A stretch of DNA of 64,000 nucleotides. Source: Marchantia polymorpha subsp. ruderalis. Lineage: Eukaryota; Streptophyta; Marchantiopsida; Marchantiales; Marchantiaceae. The stretch spans positions 392,001 through 456,000 of the forward strand of contig AP031357.1 of NCBI GenBank assembly GCA_037833965.1, in the 5' to 3' direction. Position numbers and translations under genes: made by a program. Shown here piece after piece: positions 1 through 10,789 of this stretch. The notes beneath the pieces were generated by a model. The model was not told where the DNA came from. It worked only from the letters and a program-made list of their open reading frames with translations, and searched no databases. Position 1 is the first letter of the stretch; each line of letters begins with the position of its first letter.

Positions 1-1956
1 GGAGGAGGAGAAGCGATTTCCAAGGGAGCGGGAGAGCTTTACAGTGGAGTCCAGTGAAGGGACCGAAGACGAGAACCGATCTCCCGTAGTTCCAACACAC
101 ACCACCGCTCGAGGACCAGTGCAGGTGGACGTGGTTCCAAGGCAGGAGCAGCCAGAGAGACGAGTGGCAAAGAGAAGGAAGGTCGTGAGTGATGACGAGG
201 AGGAATTGGCCCACGTGGTAAGAAGGATGGATGTGGATGTAAGTGAAGCCAGACAACACAGAGCTCGCGCAAGACCAAAGAAGAGGACGAAACGAAGGAT
301 GGTGACAGTTGAGGTGTCAGATAGCAGTGTGGAGAAGACGGTGGCACCAATTGTAAACACATCCGAAGTCGCAACTAGCGAGGTAATGCAACCTGTGGAG
401 TTAGGGGTACCTTCGGAGGTGTCAATCGAAGTTCCGGCAGATATAACGACAGAACCTTTGAAGGAGGGAACGGAATTGGTAAGCCCGATTTCTAAGTCTT
501 CGGAGCGGACACGGTCTGCGCAAGGCGAAGGGACATCCCAGATGAAGACGAACGAGGACCTGGAGAAGGAGTTTTCTTTGAGCGAGGAGATTCTGGAACA
601 GGTTGTCGCAAGGGTAGGAGGGACGGTGGTGGAAGCTGAGAGCATTAAACTGCCGACCTCTCTTGTGGAAGAGGTGAGACCCGAAGAAGGAGAGTAGACT
701 TCGGGCGAAGATGTGAAGACATTGGAAATTACATTTCCTGAATTCTTGCATGACAGTGCAGTACCATTGTTGAAGTACTTGGACGGGAAGGGAGGTAAGT
801 ATGTTGTATCGAAGGAGCCAGGATTCTATGTTTAGATGATCAGGAACAAAACGAAACTCAAGAGAGCAGTTGCAGTAAAGAGGGAGTGGGATTCCGCGAC
901 TGCATTGGCACGGGAGCAAGCGGCAACCTTGACAACCGAGTGCGCGGCAGTGAAGGCGACATTGCAGGAGCGAGAAGCCCAGCTTCAGGAAAAGGAAACT
1001 GAGTGTGAAGTGTTGCAGCTGAATCTAGAGAAGGAATTAGGGCGCTGTGCAGAGTTGGAAGAGACTTGTGGAGGACTTCGTATCTCTAATGAGAATGCCC
1101 AAAAAGTAATAGTGGATTTGATGGCGAATTGGAGAAATCCAGAGAAGCTTACGATGCAGCAGTCAAAAGGTCGGAGCGATTGATCACTACAGCGGAGAAG
1201 CGAGAGAAGATGCATGTCGAGGAACTTGCTAAGTTGGAAGCCCGAAGAGCCGAAGAAGCTCGTATCGCCGAAGAACTTCGGGGCAAGCTCGCAAGTACGA
1301 AGACGGCGGAGGAAGATCTTCATAGGGAAATCTTGAAGATTGACGCGAAGTACGTAATGGAATTCCGACGTGCGGAAGAGCTATAAGCAAGTCTGTCGAC
1401 GGGAAATTGGAAGCATGAAGAAGAATTGAAGGATTGGGCCAAGAAATTGGCAGATTGCGAGTCGGCCAAGTCTTCGAAGATCGAATGTAAATTTAAGGTT
1501 GAATCTGACTGTCGACGGTTACGGGAGCAATTAGGGAAATCGGAGATGAGATCGGAAGAGTCGCAAAGGAGAATGCAAAAGGTAGAGGATGCCTACCGTC
1601 AGCTGCGGGAGGATTCAACCGACATGTTGAGATTGAGGTTAGAGAAGTGCCTGAACGGGTTCGCGATGTGGGAATTGGATTCGGTGAAGTGGTTGAAGAT
1701 GGATCTACTCGAGCGACGGCTGATGAGCGCGAAGTCCAACGGATCCGCAGGGCACAAACAGATTGTAGAGTTAGTTAATTCATTTTCAAAGGAATTGAAT
1801 GAGGCGCGCTAGAATGTAGAAGTAGAGATTGTAAACGTGTTGCGTAGATTAGGAGTAGAGAGTAGTTTAGACGATTCCGTAACCGCTACATCGGACAGCA
1901 CCGCCCTTGAGACCAATTCGCCTCATGCGGTTGATATCCCAGAGTTGCCATTGTGA
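1..1956 (+). pseudogene. Coiled-coil repeat-family protein, copy A (5' truncated by window, broken)
   Basis: No enzymatic function is recognisable. The frame open from the window edge (first ATG at 44) encodes a charged, disordered segment with a basic KRRK patch. After an in-frame TAG at 695-697 it continues through the family signature VPLLKYLDGKGGKY (about 765-810) and, after a TAG at 833-835, into a long Lys/Glu/Ala-rich coiled coil. Near 1120 the frame shifts; a TAA follows at about 1384 and a TAG at about 1810, and the last stop is TGA at 1954-1956. Copies B (3245-5872, minus) and C (10790-12571, minus) share the same order of segments, so the breaks are decay of a once continuous protein. 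The poly(A) signal AATAAA overlaps the final stop. I remember similar proteins from Marchantia gene sets (memory, unchecked). Calling it a gag-like or cargo ORF of a retroelement is inference. Confidence 0.6.
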
Positions 1957-2205
1957 ATAAAAAGGCCCAAGGCTCTTTCCTTGGGGGGCTTTTCTGTCTA
2001 TTGGCTTGTCTCAACTGTCATTCTGTCTTCTCTGTGTGTCCAGGTGCTGGTGTGTGATCCAGACTTTGAGCACAGGGCGCTCCTGGTTGTCGAAGTTACC
2101 GCATCGGGAGTCGTGAGTATTCATCTTGGATGTCTTGGGTAGCCTGAGGTTACTGCGGGATTTAAGCAAGTTCAGGTCTGAGTATTCGGGTTAGTGTGTT
2201 GAGAT
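1956..2205 (+). promoter_or_regulatory. 3' end of copy A: AATAAA plus conserved hairpin
   Basis: AATAAA at 1956-1961 is followed by a stem of CCCAAGG (1966-1972), a 6-nt loop and CCTTGGG (1979-1985). The same arrangement recurs beyond copy B (minus strand, 3172-3188) and at 7510-7537, with different but still complementary stem sequences. The block also shares short stretches such as 'taccgcat' and 'ggatttaagcaagttc' with the 7.4-7.78 kb block. It probably serves as an RNA 3'-end signal, but that role is inferred. Confidence 0.5.
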
Positions 2206-2231
2206 TTATGCAGTGCTGTAATAACCCACCA

Positions 2232-2600
2232 AAGGCTAAAACTGCAGTATGGTGGTAAAAAGGTCGAACCCACAGTTACAGAGGCAACACACAGAGTACA
2301 AAGTGTCACGTTTAACAGACTTTTGGAGAGTTTGAATTCTCAGGCGACTGTCACTCCCAGAAATACTGCAAGTGCTCAACTCGGAGGTCACTCGGAGGAT
2401 GCACAGTGCAGCGTAAGTCACTCAACACACACACCTGAAACTGGAAAAAAAACACCACTAAGAGGTCGGTCAGGACCTCAGCTCAAGATTTCAGGGGGAA
2501 AGTCTCTCACGAGTACATTCAGAGGCTCTGCAGGTAGTGACTCTCAACTCTGGCTTTTACAACCCTTCCGCTAGTTTCTGCTAGCGCAGGGAACCCGGAT
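2232..2600 (-). repeat. Repeat R1, copy a
   Basis: This block is clearly related to 2638-2990 and, on the opposite strand, to 7120-7400 and 7781-8045. Shared landmarks read on plus are a 'gtaaa..ggtcgaaccca' segment, 'agagtaca..gtgtcac', 'tttgaattctcaggc', and a G-run followed by 'gagtacattcag'. Relative to the coiled-coil genes it has the orientation of copy B, so it lies as a second, tandem R1 beyond copy B and truncates the end of copy A. No long ORF is present. It is probably the U5-like part of a terminal repeat. Confidence 0.5.
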
Positions 2601-2637
2601 TGGACTTCCTACTTCGGAACGAAGTCACTCATACGCG

Positions 2638-2990
2638 GTGGACGTCACCCTCAACTCACACCAAGCGCAGAGAATACAGGTCCGACTGAGAAACTCAACT
2701 GAAACACAATCCAGTAACACACACCATAACAGACTTTTGAGGAGTTTGAATCCTCAGGCACTAGTCATTCCCAGAAATACTACAGAGGTGTGCCCCGAGG
2801 GTGCCTTTTGCAGCGTAACCTAAATTGACAACCAAGGTTTACACAAAGTAGCAAAACTTCACTTTAACATTTAGGGGAAACGTCCCGTAGGAGTACAATC
2901 AGGATAAATCACTCGAAGGTGTAAGGGGGAACTGCTCAAGTATGTAACTCGCAACCGGCTCTTAGCATCGGCAATCACCCGCAGGTGTAG
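2638..2990 (-). repeat. Repeat R1, copy b (downstream of copy B)
   Basis: Homologous to R1a over 'cagacttttgaggagtttgaatcctcaggc' (given here only as a landmark around 2732-2760), then 'cccagaaatact' and a later 'aggagtacaatcag' segment. It follows the 3' end of copy B in the same gene-sense order as R1c follows the 7.4-7.78 kb block. No coding potential was seen. Confidence 0.45.
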
Positions 2991-3244
2991 ATCCGCACTA
3001 CTCAAGTCTCTAACCGGTATACTAGCTCTGAACATTCAGCCGAAGGCCTTCAGCTACAAAATGCGGTACCTTCGTCAAGCTGTAGCTCCTCTTGCGTGGT
3101 GCCAGAACTAAACACACAAACACGCAAAGAAAGTGACTTCCTGATCTGCACTTCCGAAACTGGAAGAATCCCAAGGCAAGACGCCTTGAACTACTTTATA
3201 CCTTCTAAGGTCCTAACTAACACTACACTGCACTACCTGTTACT
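2991..3244 (-). promoter_or_regulatory. 3' end of copy B with TATAAA/hairpin
   Basis: Reading on minus, the stop of copy B is followed by 'gtataaagtag' in the place where the other copies have AATAAA, and then by the stem CAAGGC / GCCTTG (3183-3188 pairing with 3172-3177, 5-nt loop). The decayed poly(A) signal suggests the copy is not under selection. An exact GCCGAAGGC hairpin lies at 3039-3047. Confidence 0.45.
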
Positions 3245-5872
3245 CTAAATGCCTGCACGGAACCAAGCTACACTGCTGCACTCTGCAGATCCTGTACTGC
3301 GCCTTCTGCGCGACGGACTACCGCGCACTAACTCCCTACCCTGCCAGTCTTCCGCTCGGCTGCGCAACCCCAGCCGCCGAAGGACCCCGGTCACTTCCGA
3401 CTCCAAGTGCGCCATAGTATCGCGCGCACCCGACAAGAAGGCCTCTAATTTCTTCGCCACTCGCCGCTGACTCCAACTGTCACCCTCCGTCAACGCCGCC
3501 GCCCGAAGCTCAAACTCCCTGAGTGTGATTTTCTCCTGCGCCGCCACTTCCCAGTGGATGTAACCTCTGAGACAGTGGGTCACCCGCGCCACCAACTCCT
3601 CTCTTGTACGATCCGCATCGCGCCGGCTGCTGCCTTCCACCTCTGCCAGCTGCACCTTAGCCTCCGCGCGCTGCGCCCTCAATTCCGCGCACTCGGATTG
3701 CAAGTCGCGCAACAACTCCTCATCCGCTTTGCGCGCGCTCTGACATTGCTCTAATGCGCGCGTCTGGCGCGCAAGCTCCTCTGTTAGAATGCGGTTTTGT
3801 CTCCGCTCTTCCTGCAATTCCAACTCAATCCTTGCCCGCAGCAGCTCGACATCCTCCTGGGCTTTCATCGCTGCATCCTCACGCTGTTGTTGCAGGGCTT
3901 GTTGTAGCCTCTTCGTGATCGCCAGGTGCTGTTGGAGGGCATCATTCTTCATCTCCAACTCTCGGCACCTAGTGCCCCAAGTGAGCAATGCGGGATTCGT
4001 GGCCACCTTGGTCCTCGTCCTGTTCTTGACTAACTCCACATAAGACTGCGGCTTTCTAGGATTCGCGTACTTTGCTGCCTTGCGATCCAAATATCGCAAG
4101 AGTGGCACTATCTGCTCGCACAGTACCCCTGTTGGCATCCCATGCATAGAGTGCGCTTCCTGTTCTTCTGAACTCGTCTCATCCTCTGTTTCGAGGATTT
4201 CAGTCGCCACAGAAGCTCTTGGCGACTCCCTAGAACTGTGGTGCGTGGCAGCTTCCGCCGCGACTGCCGCTCCACTCCCTGCTAAGATATCCAAGGCAGT
4301 GGGAGATCCCACTGCCTGAGCCTCCGCTCCGGCTTGATCTCCTGTTCTCGAAGGGGTCGGCGCCGCAGTCACTCTTGTCGCCCCTGCACCGCCCGCTTCT
4401 ACTGCCTGCTCCTCCGGCGCGATCTGCGCGGAAGGTGTCTTCGCCGGAGGTGTGTCCGCCGAAGGCGCCCGCACAATGATCGCCGGGTCTATCCGACTCG
4501 CAGTCGGCGAATCTGACCGACTCTCAGTTGACCGACTCGTAGTCAGTCGACTCTCAGTTCGCCTGACTTCTTCCGAAGGCATCCGCGCCTTTTGCGCAGA
4601 GGGGTTCATCGACCTCTCCAGAATCTGCGCGATTATCTCCTCCTGCGTGGGCAGGACATTCCGCTGGACCGGAGTACGCCCGGTCTCCGCACTGCTAGTC
4701 GGCAACACCAACTTACGTGCCTTCTGCTTCGGCCGGCTGTAAAGCTCGTGGGTTGGCCGACTCCGAGTCGGCGCAGCGGGAGCTTCCGGCTGCCTGTCTT
4801 CTGGCCTCTCATCCCATTTCCGCTTCCGCGGTGCGCGCTCACGTCGATGCTCTTCTTCTGCTCTTGCCCGAGCCGGAGCTGGACTGGCAGGTGCTTCGTC
4901 CGGATCTGTGTCCACTTCAGCCTCCCGCAAGTATCTACCCGGATTACTCCGGGACAGCAGCGGAAATCGCGCCTGCTCTGAAGCTGTCAAACATCCCATC
5001 GCTCGATAGAACACGATCAGGTAAGGCGAAAGATGATTGAGGGTCCCTCCTCTCTCTTCTTGCGCATGTTGGCGCATCACCTTCCACAGGAGCCGTGCCC
5101 AATGAATCGGAGCTCCTGACAACACTAGCTCCACAAATCCCACTTGCCAACCATGCATGTAGGCGGTCTTGGTCGGCTGCAATATTTGAAGCAATGCAGT
5201 CGCGATATTTCTCCGCAATCGATCTTTGTAATCCCGCGTCCGGAAGCCGTTCTTGGGATGCCTGCCAACCTTGAAAAGATCATTGTAGGAGTTCTCTTCC
5301 TCCTTCGACACCTTCACGCTTTCGGCCTCGAAGAGGAGATATCCTTCCTTGCCTGCACACCTTCCTAATACCTGCGCCCAGTGACTAATTTCCCACCGCT
5401 CTGGATGGAGGCGGAATCCGCGCGCGGGCTGGTGTCTCTCCCGCAAATATTCGCGCACCATCTCCAGTCACGTCCAATTCCATCCCCACAGGAGGAAATC
5501 AAGCTTCAACTTCGTCAACACATCCTGGAATGCGCGCAGACCGATCTGCGGCACTCTGAGTGGAGACACTCGCAGCTGGGGGACCTTCGACATATTTCTT
5601 GCTCCCTCCTGCACACACAGACGCTCTTCCCTCCCGCTCGATCTCTCACAATCGCCGCTGCGCGTCGGCCGCTCAGACACTAACTGAAATTGCTCTCTCC
5701 TCCCTTGCGCGCTCAATCTCTCTACTCTCAAACTCTCTGCAGGATCCGTCAAGATCCTCGCGCAATTCGCCTCCGCGTGCGTGGTTGCTACGCACTCCTT
5801 CCTGCTCACTGATTCCTGCACTCTCTCCAACTCACTGAAGATCTCTCCGCCCGATTGAGCTGCACGCCTCAA
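3245..5872 (-). pseudogene. Coiled-coil repeat-family protein, copy B (one in-frame stop)
   Basis: This is the best preserved copy. An upstream 134-codon frame (likely Met at 5593) ends at TGA 5470-5468 and the same frame resumes two codons later as a 738-codon ORF from 5461. Copy C reads through the equivalent position, so the TGA looks like a point mutation. Order: an N-terminal globular domain of about 170 residues (landmarks DYKDRLRRN, HGWQVGF, HLSPYLIVFYRAMG), which vaguely resembles plant-transposon-associated domains; about 230 residues of Pro/Ser/Glu-rich disorder; the signature VPLLRYLDRKAAKY; a coiled coil of about 220 residues; and a C-terminal helix ending VTGVLRRLGLRS. No transmembrane segment or catalytic motif was seen. 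GC content is much higher than in flanking DNA. It is tail-to-tail with copy A. It could instead be a functional 738-residue protein starting at 5461. Confidence 0.6.
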
Positions 5873-5989
5873 GCTCTGAAGCTGGAAAACTCAAAATCAA
5901 GAATGAGAGAATGAGAGTGGAGAGCAGACTTTTCTTCTCTGAAATCAAGATCGCACAACGCTCTTCGTAGGCAGTGGGTACAATCCCAC

Positions 5990-7000
5990 TTGATTACGCA
6001 GCCGGCTATGCGGCCTAACGGTTCTCCCTCGCATGCTCGAATTCACGCCTCCGCATTGCGCGCACTCGCATGCTTGAACGTTGAATTCTCCCGCCGCCAT
6101 CGTCCGCCGGCTCTGAGTTCGTCATCGCCGAGGGCTTCCGACCTCGAGTTCGCCGAAGGCGTAATACTCGCCGAAGGTGTACGTCGGTCTGGAGTTCGCC
6201 GCGGTGGAGCGTACGCTCCGACTATTTTGTCTTTTCCCAACCTGCCCATCGCCGCAGGTGTATCGCCGAAGGCGTACTCCTTCTCCACTGGCGCCTCGCT
6301 GGAGGCGCACATCAAGTCGACGCAAATTACGCCGACACGTACTTGTACAACTTCTTTTGTCCGTTCTGCCCCGCATATCGCCGAAGGCACGTATCCCGCC
6401 GGCGCGAATTACGCCGGCGCATCCGCCAGTCTGCGCAACGCCGGAGGCGTACATCAGGTCGGCGCTTCTCTTCCGCCGCACAGCCGCCAAAGGCGCTTCC
6501 GCCTCCGACTTGATCTCCTCTCATGAGCGCGTGGTTCCGCCGAAGGCGCATCGCCGAAGGCGTACGGGGGTCCTTCCCGAAGGTGAACCCTAGCGCGAAC
6601 AGCGCATCACCGGATGCGAGTTTACCGATGCTCATAACTTCCTTGTCCCTGATCCATCTCAAGCGTTCTTGGGCTCGTTAGAACGAGCGTCCCGAGCTCT
6701 TTCCAATGAGACCTTAACCAAATAGAACTACCGTGAATCCTGATCGTTATGAAGGTTTCTCTCCTGCGCCAACGGCGCATCTCCGAAGGCGCACTCCAGG
6801 TCGGAAGCATTCAGAGGTCCTTGCCGGCTTCTGACGTCTTCAGCGACACCTCCTCCGGAGGTGTCAGTGCCAAAAGCGTACCTTCCCTAAGCGCCGGAGG
6901 CGCGTGGGTAAAGACACCTCAGCAAAGGAGCTGTTGCCGAAGGCGCCGAAAGCGTTTGGCGCCGTTGCGCCCAACTCCGTGATTCTTCGTGACCCGCGAT
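5990..7000. repeat. GC-rich block of degenerate GCCGAAGGC mini-hairpin repeats
   Basis: Open frames exist on both strands here, but they look like by-products of GC richness. The nine-mer GCCGAAGGC (GCC stem, GAA loop, GGC stem) occurs exactly at 6152, 6265, 6380, 6539, 6553 and 6936. Variants include GCCGCAGGT, GCCGAAGGT, GCCGGAGGC and GCCAAAGGC. They are often embedded in a longer, degenerate unit ending in 'aggtcgg' or 'gtacgtcgg'. Two more exact copies lie at 3039 and 4458, associated with the coiled-coil family. No gene is claimed in this block. Confidence 0.6.
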
Positions 7001-7119
7001 CTCCTCAATTCACTCTATTTAACGTACCATTTCCTAACTACAGATACTGCTTTGGTACTTCTTTTTCAAAATTGTTTAAATTCCGCGAAAAAAAACAAAA
7101 AGTGTGTTACCACAAGTGC

Positions 7120-7400
7120 TGGGAAGCTTACCCCCTGAAATATGAGTGTGGGATCGCTGGCGATTCTCACACGCTTTGATTGGAAAAGGTTCAGGTTGTG
7201 AGTACGGTTTTGCACTACCCTGTGAGTCTTCGGCTCTAGCTGAGTAGTGTCTTCTGGGAGTAGCATTGGCCTAAGAAGTAAAACTTCGTAATAGAATGCT
7301 ATCTTGTGACAAATCTTGACTTTGTGTTTGTTTCTATCCTCGTGGAATCGAATCTATACCATTATGCTCCATTTTGGTATTTATCTGTCACTATACACAA
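7120..7400 (+). repeat. Repeat R1, copy d
   Basis: It aligns with R1c (7781-8045) in the same orientation. Shared features are a C-run segment, 'gatcg..cgat', 'agtggcctgag'-like sequence, 'cctcgtggaatcgaatctataccattatg' (landmark around 7337-7366) and 'ttttggtatttatctgtcac'. Together with R1c it flanks the 7.4-7.78 kb block as direct repeats. Confidence 0.45.
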
Positions 7401-7780
7401 AGGTTAGGTTTAGATTGGAAGTTAGAGGGGAAGGCAACCGCCGACTCCGCAGGTTTAGGACCTGTTCGTAGCTCGCATCAGAGCGAGTGATAGTTTAGAG
7501 ATAGTTAGGAATAAAGGGGTTCAAGGCGTTGGCCTTGGAGTACTTTTCTCAAATTTTGTTTCTCTCAGTTTTGAAGTCTGCATTCTCCGCGCGTTTGTGT
7601 ATTGATTGTTTTTGTCACCGCGCAAGAGTTACTTCGGTTTGTCAAAGATACCGCATCTGAGGTAGTAGCCCAATTCAAATGTTCTGAATAGCGATGAGCT
7701 AGAATCAGGATTTAAGCAAGTTCGCAATTGGTAGTTGCGTGTAGATCTTGAGTGTACTCTTTGGGAATTCCCCCCCCCCC
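7401..7780 (+). other. Orphan 3' end block of the coiled-coil family
   Basis: There is no coiled-coil ORF, but the family's 3' signals are present: AATAAA at 7510-7515 followed by the stem CAAGGC (7522-7527) / GCCTTG (7532-7537). A C14 run ends the block near 7769-7782. It may be a solo terminal repeat or an internally deleted element, because R1 copies lie on both sides in the same orientation. Confidence 0.4.
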
Positions 7781-8045
7781 CCCTTGAATACTAAGACAAG
7801 ATCGCGATCGACCTTTGTGATGCTACATTTGAGAATTTTAGGAGTGATGTGTGTATTCCGCTGCATTGCGTGTCCTTTGAGTTGAACACCTGCAGTACTT
7901 TTGGAAGTGAAAGTGGCCTGAGAATTCAAACTCCTCAATAGACTGTTAGATATGTGACACTTGGTACTCTTTGTATTGCTTCTGTCCTTGTGGGATCGAA
8001 TCTTTACCATTATGGTCCATTTTGGTATTTATGTGTCATTACATT
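7781..8045 (+). repeat. Repeat R1, copy c
   Basis: Related to R1d and, reverse-complemented, to R1a and R1b. The block ends around 'tttggtatttatgtgtcatta'. An ORF on the minus strand here only reflects the repeat. Confidence 0.45.
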
Positions 8046-10529
8046 CTCCTCTTAACTTATGTTGAAAAGATACTAACCTCCATGACAAAATAATTACTTT
8101 GCTAGAAGTTCTTGAATAAAATCTAACACATACATTTCTTCAAACTAGAGCTAACTAGATCTAAGCCACTAATGATTTAAGCAATCTACAAGTCAACTTA
8201 CTTTGATTTTTTTTCTAAGCCACCTAATTGTCTGATGTAAAATTTTTTTCTATTGAGATCCATAGACAACTGTTGTAATTATATACATATGTTCCATAAC
8301 AAGAATAAATATTACAACAAATGCACATACCCGACAAATGTAAACATACTTTGTTACAAATGATAATCTTATTGAAAATGTACACACATTATCATTTAAT
8401 AGATGAACATCAAGATCTTCAAAAATGGATAAATCAACCCATAATTTATCTTTTATACTTTTTATCCAATTTAATGATATGTTGGTACAATAGTCTTCTT
8501 AAGTACGCACTTTGAACCCGTGAGTGATGTGCGTACTTAACCGGGAGGTGCGTACTTAAGAAAATTGACTTCCTAATCGTTTGATTTGAGTGTAATGTCA
8601 AAGTAACCTTATATGAACACTCCTAAATGATTTGGCGCTATTTGATATCATAGAGAAACTGAGCAAAATCATGATTTCATTGGAAGAGCTTGAACTTGCA
8701 AGTGACTTGATCATGAAGATGAGACGAACGGAACAAATCACAAAGCTAATTTGAGTTAATGTATGATGAAGTTAAAGGAAAGACTTTGTAATCTCACTCT
8801 TCTAACATCTATTGACACCGCCAAATAAACAAATTCTGCATTGAGTTTATTGATTTCATATATGTACTCCGGCACATACTTGTAATTGCTAAGTCACATA
8901 CTTCAATTGCCAAGTGAGTTGTAAAAGGTGTTGCTTCTAGTAGAGTGATTTGAAATTTTATCATGGACTCTACAACGTAAACTGTTATAGCCCAATATAA
9001 TCTAAAACCTCAAAAAAATGATATAATTTTTTCTTTATTTTGCGATAGTGGCTTGCTTTTTTCTCTATTATGAGAGTTTGTCTCTAATGTTAAACGAGTA
9101 TATATCATCCACTAGAGGTTCATGCTTCTAATCAGATATTATACAACCACTAGGAGGAGTAATAATTTTTTATCATAAACCAAATGAACGACATGTCGTG
9201 GGTTAAACCCTATTTTTGTGCAAAAAATATGAGTACTTAACTAGGATGCGTACCTAAACGGGTGCGTACTTAATTGGGAGCATACTGTAGACAATTATGA
9301 TTAATTATATGATGTGGATTATTGAAGCCCATCAACAAACTTTGATATGAAAAGATAAACCGTGGAAACAAAATTTATCAAACAAATATAATCAAGCAAA
9401 TATGATCAAGCATATGTTTGTACCTCAATTCAAATTGTTTCAAAAATTAATCATACTATAAGAAAAATATTTATCAAATACACTACAATTTTAATCCAAA
9501 ATTCATATAATAAACTAGATTAGTTCAACATATTGCACATCTTTTTTGTTAACGTTAACAATTTTTAATGTTAACATTAATGTTTGTTGATTAAGATTCT
9601 TTGAAATAACATTTTATTGTGAAATGTAAACCTTAATAAATGGATAAGATTCTCTTCATCTTATAGTAATTCTAAAACTACTCAAAAGTATACTTCTTGT
9701 CATTATAAATAATTAAATACTTCTTGTTTTGTTTAGTCTCGACTTGAAATTTCTAACTTCTAAAAAGTGAAAGTTTTAAAAAAACTTCTCACACTTCGCT
9801 ATGTATATAATCAAATACTTCTTTGCAAGTTCCAACATTAAAGGTTTGACTATGATGCCTGCTCATAATACAACGTGTATAGAAATATAAGTCAACAATG
9901 TATTACCAACATACCTTAATGAATTGCATAAAATATATCTCTAGTATTATAAATTTTTTTTCATTCTTCTTGGATTAAAATCTAGAGTCACATTGGCTAA
10001 AAAAGTATAAGGATATTTGATCTTTACACAATAAACCTTCTTAGCGTGGCTATGCTTGACAAAACTTCAATATATCACCATCTTTCAGTCTAAAAAATTC
10101 CTTCTAGATTTAGATTCAAAATGTTTGCCATCCTCATCATTTACTTTAACATGATCAATTTGGAGTCACATTCAATGTCATACTCAAAAAAGAGTATGAA
10201 GAAAATGAAAACATAAATTTTTTTATGTTGTCTATTAACAAAAAAAATTACAACTTGATTGTAAGTGATTGTTTGACTCTCACGATGAAGCAACACACAT
10301 TACATTGACTCTTAAAAGACAATCAATAAACTCAAGGATTGAATTTTTGTACTCCTATCACCAATATTTTTATACGTTTTAAGATTTTAGAGATCAACAT
10401 CAAAAGCATCAAATGTGTCAATTTGATCTTGGATCTTTGTGTTAGATTTTTTTCATCTTGAAATTCATCAGCTTCAAGGAAGCATACAACATGTTTGAAA
10501 AATCTTTACAATCAAATCATTGCTCAAGA
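8046..10529. other. AT-rich non-coding stretch with GTGCGTACTTAA motifs
   Basis: No supportable gene. A 12-mer motif occurs as TTAAGTACGCAC at 8499-8510 and GTGCGTACTTAA at 8529-8540, 8548-8559 and 9262-9273, with variants at 9231 and 9246. The two clusters are about 0.7 kb apart and could be the ends of a small non-autonomous element (inference). Otherwise the DNA is AT-rich with many homopolymer runs. Confidence 0.4.
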
Positions 10530-10593
10530 GAGTGAAATAACAGAGTATAATTGTCATATTTGAGTATGACAATTATACTTTGTTATTTCACTC
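10530..10593. repeat. Inverted repeat, 29-bp arms, 6-nt spacer
   Basis: The left arm 10530-10558 and right arm 10565-10593 are complementary except for one mismatch; the spacer is tttgag. The arms are unrelated to the other hairpins in the window. Confidence 0.9.
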
Positions 10594-10789
10594 CGTAAAA
10601 AAAAATTTTGACTCAATTTTTTATCTATATGCATAAACTTCAATTTGCCCTTCATTTATTTCTCCCATAGCATATACTCATGATGTCCATTTCACTTGAT
10701 TATCTCATATGCTACTTTCTTTGATTTCCTGGTCACCATCTTGTTTTCTCAAATATGTGAGGGTTTGACTTTTGCTTCCTTGGATTTCT

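Noticed and set aside
5990-6593. Long overlapping ORFs on both strands of the GC-rich block
   Set aside because: Open frames in several registers at once, built from the GCCGAAGGC repeats; no domain and no conservation between copies.
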